Shown here one piece after another: positions 1 through 10,000 of a stretch of DNA of 64,000 bases. Made by a program: the position numbers and the translations under genes. The DNA comes from Lactarius indigo (lineage: Eukaryota; Basidiomycota; Agaricomycetes; Russulales; Russulaceae). The DNA lies in assembly GCA_025766275.1 (NCBI GenBank), contig JAFKAC010000014.1, forward strand, positions 744,001-808,000, read 5' to 3'. How positions within the stretch are numbered: position 1 is the first letter of the stretch; each line of letters begins with the position of its first letter. Under the pieces are notes generated by a model that had not been told where the DNA came from, did no database searches, and worked only from the letters and a program-made list of their open reading frames with translations.

Positions 1-2105
1 CGGGAGGGGGACGATTCTGGCTCGAAGTAAATGGTGCACGTGTTGCAGGATGCGTTTGAGAACAACTAGCCAAGTGATGTCAGTACGGGACCTAGTGGGA
101 AGAAGAAGAAAAGAATATATGAGAGACGGTGGCAGTGGACGATGAGGAAGGCGAAGAGAAAGAAGTCAAGTCCAAGACCCCCACGTCCCTCGATCAGGCG
201 TTAGCTACGACGTTCACATACAACTCGGTGAACCCTAACGTGGTGGTGTCGCCGTCAGCACCAGTGGCGACCGGTACGCGCCGGTTGGCAAAGAAGACAT
301 CCACTGAGACTTCAAGAGATAGCGCGAGCGTGGAAGTCATCGTCCCGCTGCCGACTAAACGCGGTCGCGCGCAGGCCGTGTCGAGCCGGAACGACGACCA
401 CTTTCCCGTGTCGCCGCATGGAAAGGGGAAACACCATCCGCACATGCCGACCAGTCCACGCAGAACACGACGGCGCGTGGGAGACGAGCACGAACAAGAC
501 GAATCCGACGACGCCGATGCGCCGCGCGAACTACGGTGTGTTCCCAGAGTCATGCCGTACTCACCATCTAGCCGACAGCTGCATAGACACAAGCTCCATC
601 GTGTCGCCCATCAGTATCGCGCATCAACTCCGCCCCAACACAAGCAGTCCTCGCCAATCACGCCCCCAGATGTCAACTCGCTCACTGGTCTCCCACTGAC
701 GATCCTGCCAAAACCTGCACGCACGGAGATGATGATTCCCCCGTGCACATTCGGTCACCTGCAAGCGTTTCCTGACCTCCAGATCACGGGGCCCGCGACT
801 TTACACCGGGGTCGGGGTCGCGGGTTATGTAAGGGCAAGGCCCGAGCTGCTGTTGTGGACTGTGTCATCCTGTCGCCGGAGAGCGTTTCTGCAGCTGTTG
901 GTCCGAGGATGCAGATGAAGAGCTGGAGCAATGCACTTGCGGACAACTCAGGGACGACGACGACGGCGACAGCAACGATGATGATGGTCTGCGCACCCAC
1001 GCATTATCTGTGCCTGTTTTTATAGACGCTCGTCGCAAGAAACACATGCCGGCATCGTCGTCATCAGGCGTGCTCTCGGGGGGGTTAACGTTCTGCTACT
1101 ACTATAGGTACAAGACACGCCGGCCTAAGATGTGCTGTACGTTGATCAAAGCTCTACTATGGACGAGCAATGCCCTATTTTGCGACCTCTGCATCAAGAA
1201 ACAGTATGCTGCATCCCTTCATATATACATTTCTGACTCTTGGAACGTAGTGTAAGGATCATAGTCCTCCCGGGCTTGAACGATACTTTACTTGTTGCTA
1301 TTCGATTACTAATCAGATGTATATGCTCTATGGTTGATTACGGAAAATGAGCAGAACTTATGCCCCCACTTTCACGTTAACGATATCAGCCTGCATCTGC
1401 TTTCCCGTCTGTATTCCCTATTTCTCTCTTCTATTTCTTTTGTCCACGCTTTACCTTGGGTCGACGTCTATTACTCGCCACAGCAGGTACCCCGAATTGA
1501 CCGTCGATCGCTCAGCAGAAGAGTTCGAATGTCCGGCTTGTCACAACTATTGTAACTGCTCCCGGAGGTGCAGAGAGGCGTACATCCCCGAATGCGATAG
1601 CGGGTGGCGCAGTTGAGTGGCGCGCCAAGGAGACTCCTATCGCGCCACCGTGCCCACTTCCGCAAGAAAGAGTAAGAGAAAAGACCCCGGAACGGCGCAG
1701 GTGCCGGTGGCGACGAAACAACAGCCGACGACGACCAATGCGCAGGTGTTTGACGCGAGCTTGAGCGATACCCAGGCACGACCAGCCGATGCAGCAGAAA
1801 AAGACGAAGGTGAAGGGGAAGTCAACAGTATGGCGGGCCGGGGACGCGGGTTCGGCTCTCTATGGACAAGAGCCGTTGTTGGTGGCACGGCGGAGGCGGC
1901 GACGGCGACGGTCTGAGTTGTTGACGCTGAACGATGATGGCGACGGCGACGGGGATGGAATTCTTGATGAGGGCAGCGATGCGGATGCGGGCGCAGATGT
2001 AGATGCAGACAACGGAATCTGGGCCGGGGAGTATGTCGTGCCCGTACCGCCTGTTCGGGTAGAGGAGGTGGCGACGATCACGCCGGAGAAGGTGGAGCGT
2101 ACTCT
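1..2105 (+). pseudogene. zf-4CXXC_R1 gene, module A copy (5'-truncated by window edge, degenerate)
   Basis: This is a decayed paralogue of the zinc-finger gene at 2720-6562. Positions 129-1025 keep the acidic stretch, the Lys/Arg-rich stretches and the Pro-rich stretch of copy B in order, with internal deletions. Positions 1075-1615 keep part of the cysteine domain: a CCTLIK segment, FCDLC, and CPACHNYCNCS. The frame breaks several times, one expected cysteine is a tyrosine, and the intron inside the zinc-finger region carries about 230 bp of extra DNA (about 1249-1475). The C-terminal tail, with its Arg run and Asp-rich end, is readable to about 2105. There the sequence switches abruptly into antisense NLR sequence. 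The true start lies left of the window or was lost. I infer no functional product. Confidence 0.7.
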
Positions 2106-2516
2106 CACGCCGTCGCCGACTCCCGTTACTTTGCTATCGATCCTGTGCGCCACCTTCAGAACCAACCTGCACAGCCACCATCACAACTTCTTCGTCGGTC
2201 AGTTTTGTCAAGTTTATTCAGCCCATCCTCCAGATCCGTCCACCCCGCCACTTTAGAATTTTTTCCTGAACCAATATTAGTTTGTAAAACGATGGTCGAA
2301 CTTGCTCGCTCGACTCTGTTACATTTCCTTTATAGCCATCGCAAGGATATCCAGGATCTCGACCGTGAATTCCACCATTTTTTCCGTCATCGTCGGAGTC
2401 AGTGGGACCCCGGTATAAATGTCGGGCCACACGAAGAAACTTTCGATGCATCCAAAGGTGTCGATGAGGATTTCTTGGCTCGCGGCAACATCTTTAGCTG
2501 CCTAAGAAGGCTCTCT
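2106..2516 (-). pseudogene. Goodbye-NACHT NLR remnant, module A (part of exon 3 only)
   Basis: Read on the minus strand, this matches the third exon of the intact NLR genes (for example 11044-11566), which encodes the end of the Goodbye domain and a coiled linker. A WTDLEDGL segment and an equivalent of the segment around LTPAMTEKM can be followed. The exon 3 acceptor is still present near 2512. Exons 1-2 and everything from the NACHT domain onward are missing. The downstream junction fuses it to the tail of the zinc-finger copy at about 2105, so one deletion removed about 4 kb. It is non-functional. Confidence 0.7.
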
Positions 2517-2719
2517 TCTCCCGATAAAGTAAGGACACTGCCAGTTGCGGAAGAACCAGATAGACGCCGAAACAACACGCGGAATACACGGGCCGGCACC
2601 TCCAGTCCTACAACTTGGCCAATCCCACGATCACGCACCCAAACGCGTCCACGTCGTTGAACAGTCCATTTCCACCTAATGCTCACGAATCCGCCCTATC
2701 GTCACAAGGATGCGGTCTC
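2517..2719. promoter_or_regulatory. Divergent intergenic segment between NLR A remnant and zf copy B
   Basis: This stretch is homologous to the other NLR-to-zinc-finger spacers (23395-23814, 32580-32981, 40802-41143). It shares the block that starts near 2520 with a run matching 23465 onward. It should hold the start-proximal control sequences of both flanking genes. I could not point to a specific TATA box or operator. Confidence 0.4.
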
Positions 2720-5700
2720 ATGGCAGACATCACTCCCGAGATGCCCGCTGCGTGGCTCCAGTCGTTCAACGACACGTTTTTACCCAACACAAACACGACT
2801 TTGACTTACTCCAGGCAGGTCCTTTTTGCATAACGCGATTCGGGTCGATAACGACTTTTCTCACACAGCCAAGTTCCCTGTCCCTGCAGTCGCGTCAGCC
2901 TCCTCGTCAGTCTCACCTTCGCCTTTCGCCCCGCCGTCTAGATCGTCGCCGCCGGAACCGGAAACCAATATCAGTCACTGATCCCGGGATGATCCCGGGC
3001 CGGTGTCTCATGAGAACGACGACTAAACGGACCCAGCTCGAAAATTCATGAACAACGATGTCGAGATGCGCGTTATTACCCAATTGGCCGGGACATAGAG
3101 GTGTGTCCGTCCCCTTCTGTCCTTTCTATGCGCATACATAACGCCGTGCGACAGACTCAGCCTCCTCTTGCTCCTGTGGGTGTTCCTAGGCGTTCCACAT
3201 CCTCGCAACCCCGTGTACCTTCACGCCGTATGTCATAGACACCTCTCTTCCTCCCTTCTCCCTCCGAAAGCACTTCGTCCGAACCTCTCCCCGGCCAACG
3301 TGACAGAGACAGAGAGAGACCACGACCCCCTGGACATCATATCCATCGACTCCTCTTCCTCCTCCTCACGACCACCATCTCCTCGGCGCAGCCCGCGAAA
3401 GACCAAGAAACGGAGGGGACTAGGGCAGCTGATGGCGTACGTCTTGCACCGCCCCTCCCGTTGGGCGCGCGCAAGTCAGACTATGCGCCAGTAAGACAAC
3501 GGCCTCGGACACGGCAGCGCCAGACCGCAGCCAAGGGCAAGGGGCGGGCAGGGGACAATTCGGACTTGAAGGAACTCGTGCACGTGCTGCAGGTTGCATT
3601 CGAGAACAACTGGCCTGGTGCTGGCAGCGCGGGACCTAGTGGGAAGAAGACGAAGAAAGCAGCAAGAGAGACGGTGGTAGTTGTGGACGATGAGGACGAC
3701 GAAGAGGAGGAGAGAGACAAGTCCAAGTCTAAGTCCAAGATCCCCACGCCCCTTGACCAGGCGTTAGCTGCGGCATTCACACATAACTCGACAAATCCGA
3801 ACGTGGTGGCGTCGGCGTCAGCACCGGCGGCGACTACTACGCGCCGCCTTGCCAAGGAGACACGCGCCGAGGCGACAAGTGACAGCGCGAACGTGGAGGT
3901 TGTGATCCCGTTGCCGACGAAACGAGCTCGTGCGCAGGCTGTGTCGCCGCGCAGAAAGGGGAGACGTCATCCGCACACACCAACCAGCCCACGAAGAAAA
4001 CGACGACGCGTCGTAGACGAGCGGGACCAGGATGACTCCGATGACTCCGAAATTGAAGTTATCGTCGATGCGCCGCGAGGACTACGCCGCGTACCCAAGG
4101 CCAAGCCCGAATCCCTACCGCCTTCCCGACCCCGACCTAGACATAAGCCCCGTCGCTCCGCCCAGCAAAACCGCGTGTCAACCCCACCCGCCATACACAC
4201 GTCCATATCTATTCACACGTCCACGCCCGAGTCGACCCCACCCCCGGAGGAACAATCATCACCAATCACGCCCCCAGACGTCAACTCTCTCGCTGGCCTC
4301 CCGCTCACAATCTTGCCAGAACCCGCACGCACGGAGATCGCTATCCCTCCCCGCGCGCTCAGTCACCTGCACTCGTCGCCCGATCCTCCAGATCCCGTGC
4401 GCAAATTGCAAGCGACAGAACAGTACGCAATCCGGCAGGGTTTTTGCTATGAGGGGGCCGCGGTCGGCGCGCACGGTCTCCTCGCAACTTCTCCCGCTGC
4501 CGAAGCTACCCCCGCCTCCGACAGCGGCGCTTGTGCCACCACCACCAACTCTGCTCCTGTAACTGCAACCGATCCCGATGATCTGCAGGATGCGAGTCTG
4601 GATCTCGACCTCGACCTCGACATCCCTATGGACCTCGAGGCCGGCCCTGCGGATACAGATGCAGACGCAGATGCGCACGGGGTTGACGACGTCGTGCCTC
4701 CGCACCCCCCACCTCCACTGCTGCGCACTGCGGGCGCCCATGACCATCCAGACGGGCCCATGCTCGGTTTTGTGATACCCGAGCGTGACGGCGTCGATCA
4801 TAGCCCTACCGCCAGCATGGACGTGGGCCGCGCCCTCACGAGCCCAAGCCAGGGCCTGAGCTTTAACTTTACTTCCCCGAATCGCGGCGCCGAAGGGTGG
4901 ATCGACTGGGGCGGTGGGAGCGTTTTGGTGGTGCCGGCGCCAGTACAGACACCGGCGTCGGAGAGTACGCTGGCGACGGCACGATCGACCCGTCTGTTCT
5001 TGGCGGGGGCGGCAACCTCAGTCCTGGAAGGCTCGGGGGCGACGTGAGCTCACCGGTTCGTGATGGCGGCGTGCAACCCTCGCGCATGACGGATGAAGAC
5101 GACGAGGAAGAGGAAGATGTCATGGGGATGTTGTTTGAGAACACGAGCGACGACGACTTTGTGCCGGCATCTGGGTTGGGCAAGGGCAAGGTTCGAGCGG
5201 TTGTTGCTGATGGCGTCGTTGAGTCGCCGGAGAGCGTAGCTGCCGCTGCTGGGTCGAGGATGCGGAGGAAGAGCTGGCGCAAGGAACTTGCAGACGAAGT
5301 CGAGGTTAGGCACAACGACGACAGCGACAACGAAAGCTCTAACGACGATGGTCCACGCACGCACGCAATATCTGCACCAGTTTTGACAAATGCTCGTCGC
5401 AAGAAACGCACGCCGGCATCGTCGTCATCAGGCGTGCTTCCGGGGGGGCTTACGTTCTGCCACCATTGCAGGCGCAAGACACCCCGGCCCAAGATGTGCT
5501 GTACACTAATCAAGGCGTCGACGGACGAGCAATGCCGTAACCTGTTTTGTGACCTCTGTATTGAGAAACGGTACGCCTTCCATCCATTCCTTCACATACA
5601 GTACATATTTCTGACTCTTGGAGCACAGGTACCCCCAGCTGACGTTCGATCGCACCGCGGGAGACTTCGAGTGCCCAGTTTGTCGCAATTATTGTAACTG

Positions 5701-6562
5701 CTCGCTTTGCTCGCGGAAGCGCGGAGAGGCGTACGTCCCCGAACGTGATGGCGGGTGGCGCAGTTGGTTGGCGCGCCAAGGTGGTTCCCATCGTGCCGCA
5801 CCGACCCCCGCAAGCAAGAGCAAGAGTAAGGCACCGGTATCGGTGCCGCCGCCGCTAGCCAAGCGACGCCCAGCGAAGACAACGACGACAACGACGACAG
5901 CGACGACAACGACGGATGCACAGGTCTTTGATGCAAGCTGGAGCGCAACCGCGGTATTCACGGTTTCTGGCGAGCCGCTCGGCAGTGCGTTCTTGCACGG
6001 CAACAAAGCACGCATCGTAACCGTCTCGCAACCTACAGCCTCCCCTGCCCCCCCCGCCACCACCCTAGCTGCCCCCGCCACTATCTCCACCAGCCCAATA
6101 CCCGAACCCTCGCAGAAACTGCAACGGCGCCGGTATATGTTTATCGGTAAACCGCGCAAGACGTGGGGGCGGCTCGTGTCTCTTCCAGATCCCAACCACG
6201 ACCAGCTGGAGCAGCAGAAAACGATGAAGGGGAAGGGGAAATCGACGGTCATCCCGGGCCGGGGTCGCCGGGGTAAGCGGATTCGGCTCTTTGTCGGGAG
6301 CCTAGAGCCGTTGTTGGTAGCGCGGAGGCGGCGACGGCGACGACGGTCTGCGTCTTTGACGTCGCTGAACGACGATGATGAGGACAGAAATGTTGATGAG
6401 GGTGGCGATATCGGTGTAGACCCAGATGCAGACGACGGGATCTGGCCTGAGGAGTACGTGGTACCTGTACCGTCTACTCAGGCTGACGAGATGGCGAGGA
6501 TCACGCCGGAGGAGGTGGAGCGCGCTATCGGCGCCGCGTTCGCTATTGGTGCTGTACCATAG
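2720..6562 (+). pseudogene. zf-4CXXC_R1 gene, module B (most complete copy; 5' half disabled)
   Basis: The likely ancestral layout is a short first exon from ATG 2720, an intron ending near 2870, a Pro/Ser-rich exon, an intron ending near 3152, a long exon, a 58-bp intron at 5571-5628, and a last exon to 6562. The long exon encodes, in order, basic and Ser-rich parts, acidic Asp/Glu runs, nuclear-localisation-like Lys/Arg clusters and a Pro-rich region. The cysteine domain then spans 5455-5740. Against copies C-F, copy B has lost the second-exon ATG. It has a TAG two codons after the ATGTCA near 3228 (AAG in copy D). It has also lost single bases near 3445 and near 4928, the latter in a T-run that is one base longer in copy D. 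The last two could be assembly errors; together these changes suggest decay. The family's role in nuclear DNA binding is inferred. Confidence 0.6.
5086..6562 (+). CDS. Candidate short zf-4CXXC_R1 protein from module B (intact 3' ORF)
   Basis: From the ATG at 5086, exons 5086-5570 and 5629-6562 join in frame into about 472 residues. The protein begins with an acidic segment. At about residues 125-220 it has the zf-4CXXC_R1 signature: CHHC, a CC pair, C, FCDLC, then CPVCRNYCNCSLC followed by an RKRGE-type basic end. All expected cysteines are present. After it come a Thr-rich linker, an Arg run and an Asp/Glu-rich C-terminus. The splice junction falls inside the Arg codon of IEKR-Y, as in copies D and E. 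The ORF stays open although the upstream part is broken, so an N-terminally shortened protein could be made. Use of this ATG is my inference. In other proteins the domain is linked to DNA-binding transcription factors of the R1/CDCA7 type. Confidence 0.45.
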
Positions 6563-7086
6563 TCGTCCTCGTCGAGTTCCAAAAAAATATAAATGAGTCG
6601 GTAGTAGGTGGTAGAATTAGCAGAATGACTATTATCACCTGTATATCCATTTTGGTTTTCTGACTTCCCTTGGTTCGAAATACCCTATATCGCCTTAGTT
6701 GTTATGTGCGTCATAACGGTCTGTGCATGTTCTCATAATTCGCCGAAAAACGAGAAGAGGCGACGCGCCGCATATAGCTTTCCTTCTCACGCGCCGTAGT
6801 GACGAGGCCTCCGCCAAGGCCTCCGCTTTCGACCCTCGTTGACGCGCTCCAGGGATCATGTCATGTCCTTGCCTCACAGCATCGGAGTACTTCTAGCCTT
6901 ATTCATGCCACGCAAATTCGATCTCACACGAATTGAGAGCACTATTATTTTGTGAATGTGAAAGCCCAACGTTACAACAGTTCCCATTTGTATGGCATCA
7001 CGAAAGCCAATCGATATCAACAACGGAGACGGTCTCTCAACACAAGTACTAGACGTGTGGGGAGGTAGGTACAACAAATTGGAATG
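6563..7086. other. Convergent 3' spacer between zf B and NLR B
   Basis: This AT-richer spacer holds the 3' ends of two converging genes. Parts of it recur in the same place in modules D (27542-28074) and E (36091-36357), for example the block around 6690-6790. No ORF of note and no RNA gene was recognised. Confidence 0.5.
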
Positions 7087-10000
7087 CTACGTTCTATTCT
7101 GTTCAATACTGGCACGATGATCTAATAGCAGCTGTGCCATCTCGCCATATCCTTCTGATAAAGCAAGCTGATACGGAGTGCGACCTTTATCATCTACTGC
7201 ATCTACATCTGCACCGTTTTCAAGTAGCACGTGCAAGCATTTGGCATCGGGTGTTTCAAAAGTGGGCCGCTTGTTTAAACATAGGTGCAAGGGCGTTGAC
7301 TGCCCCTGATTGCGTGCGTTGACATCCGCTCCATTCTGAATCAATGTCAGCACAACACCAACTTTCCACGCTAACCAGAGCGACGACGACGACGACGACG
7401 ACGACTCCAGCGCGAGATGCAAAGGTGTCTGATGGCTCCGATCCCATGCGTTGACATCTGCCCCGTGATCGATCAATGTCTGCACAACATCAACATTCGA
7501 CGACCACGACCTCAACGACGACGCGAGATGTAAAGGTGTCTTGTGGCTCCCATCCGATGCGTTGACATCTGCCCCGCGATCGATCAATGTCTGCACAACA
7601 TCAACATTCGACGACGACGACCTCAACGACGACGCGAGATGTAAAGGTGTCTTGTGGCTCCCATCCGATGCGTTGACATCTGCCCCGCGATCGATCAATG
7701 TCTGCACAACACCAACATTCGACGACGACGACGACGACGACGTGAGATGTAAGGGTGTCGAGTGGCTTCCATCCCGTGCGTTGACATCTGCCCCGTGATC
7801 AATCAATGTCTGCACAACATCAACTTTCGACGACGACGACGACGACGACGCGAGATGTAAAGGTGTCTTGTGGTTCCCATCCCGTGCGTTGACATCTGCC
7901 CCGTTCACGATCAATGTCTGCACGACATCAACACCCCATGACGACAACGCGAGATGCAAAGGTGTCTTGTGGCTCCCATCCCGTGCGTTGACATCTGCCC
8001 CGTGATCGATCAATGTCTGCACCACATCAACTTTCGATAACGGCGACGACGACGACGAGGCGATATGTAAAGGTGTCTTGTGGCTCCCATCCCGTGCGTT
8101 GACATCTGCCCCGTTCACGATCAATGTCTGCACGACATCAACACCCCATGACGACAACGCGAGATGCAAAGGTGTCTTGTGGCTCCCATCCCGTGCGTTG
8201 ACATCTGCCCCGTGATCGATCAATGTCTGCACCACATCAACTTTCGATGACGGCGACGACGACGACGACGCGATATGCAAAGGTGTCGAGTAACTCCGAT
8301 CCCGTGCGTTTACATCTGCCCCGTTCACGATCAATGTCTGCACAACATCAACTTTCGACGACGACGACGCGATATGCAAAGGTGTCTTGTGGCCCCAATC
8401 CTGTGCGTTGACATCTGCCCCGTTCACGACCAATGTCTGCACAACATCAACATTCCACGACGACGACGCGAGATGCAAAGGTGTCTTGTGGATCCGATCC
8501 TGTGCGTTGACATCTGCCCCGTGATCGATCAATGTCTGCACAACATCAACTTTCAACGACGACGACGACGCGAAATGCAAAGGTGTCTTGTGGCTCCGAT
8601 CCCGTGCGTGGACATCCCCCCCGAGTTTCATGAAGAACAGCACGGTTTCGGCACTCCCCGACGATGACGCTAGAAGAAATAGCTTCTGAAGGTCGGTGTT
8701 TGCATCCGCCCCATGCTGGATCAACAGTCGTACGACGTCGACGTGACCACGTCTTGATGCTTCGTGCAGTGGAGTATGATTGCCCCTCGTCGTAGCGACG
8801 CTGACATCTACACCGTGCCCTAGTAGGATTCGAACAATTTCCAGGCGTCCATTCACCGCCGCAAAGTGGAGTGGAGTGCTGCCGTCGTCGTCTTGCACAT
8901 CCGCATCTGCGCCGACGCTTAGTAACCATTGGGCAACATCCGTCAATCCATCCTTCGATGCAGCGTGCAGTAAAGTGCAACTTCGGTAACCAATATGCAG
9001 GACCGAGCCATGCTGATGGAGTAGCTCTGCGACTTTAATGTGCCTGTTGCACAATGCTGCGACCAGCGGACTCTTGTTACGACCAACCATAACATTTACA
9101 TGCCGCGGGTACTCGGCGATGAGATGTTTCGTTAAGTTAAGAAATCCGCACAACGCAGCGTAGTATAGACACAACGATGGATCGGCTTCGCTCGATAAAG
9201 TATGTACTTCAGAACGCACGAAAGAATACCAGCTTTTGTCGATGTTAAACGACTTGAGCCATGCTGCGAAATATGGCTTTGTGGGATCAAAAAGATGTCG
9301 TATCCCGTCTTCTACAACTGATGAGACGTTCTCGAATTGAGCATGGCCCACCCAGTGCTGAGCGGCATAGTCCGATAGAGGAGAGCTACGTTTGACCAAA
9401 CCACTGAGATCTGACTGAAGAAGAATTGCAAAGCAAGCCTGCGTGATGACCGTGTGCGCTGGCTCAAGACGGATGTGAAAACGAGAAATGTCTGGTGTCA
9501 AGTTGGCAAGCCGATCCGAAGTCAAGAACTCCTTCACCGAGAAATGTGCGAATTGAACAACACGGGTCTTCGAGCGAGCGTCATCTACGACAACGATCAG
9601 GCTCGAGCACGTAGATAGGACACCTTGTTGTTCGTCATCCCATCGCCAATCTGGGTTCAGCGGCGGTATCCCATCCTTGGCACCATCAAAGTCGAGTGCA
9701 AGAACTTCCGCAAGCTCATCCACACGAAGTGGCCGCGTTGCAACAACGAGACATTGTAACAGACGATATGCTTGATCTGGATTGACCTTCCCGATCTCCC
9801 TCAACATCCGCTCGTATGTCTCGTCCAAAGAGTTGGGCAATTCTCTGAGAACGCGCTGGACATTCTGCGGAAGGCAATTTCGCAATACTTCGAGCTGACA
9901 AAAGACCCAACGGAACCTGTTAAATACCGTCAATCCAAGTCATAATCACCTGTATATGCACTCACATTCCGTCAGCTCTTTCTGATAGCGTCTCAATCAC

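Noticed and set aside
3461..5047. Reading the 528-codon frame of zf copy B as an independent gene
   Set aside because: Its apparent start is a TTG, there is no ATG in its N-terminal part, and paralogues show it is the middle of a longer gene whose frame was shifted at both ends.
7430..8640. Regular direct repeats that could suggest a CRISPR array
   Set aside because: Period and sequence are explained by coding ankyrin repeats in a fungal gene; there are no unique spacers.
7541..8667. Plus-strand ORFs with repeated VHDQCLHNINF-like or ALTSAPRSINVCTT-like segments
   Set aside because: Antisense shadows of the ankyrin repeats; the periodicity is that of the real minus-strand gene.
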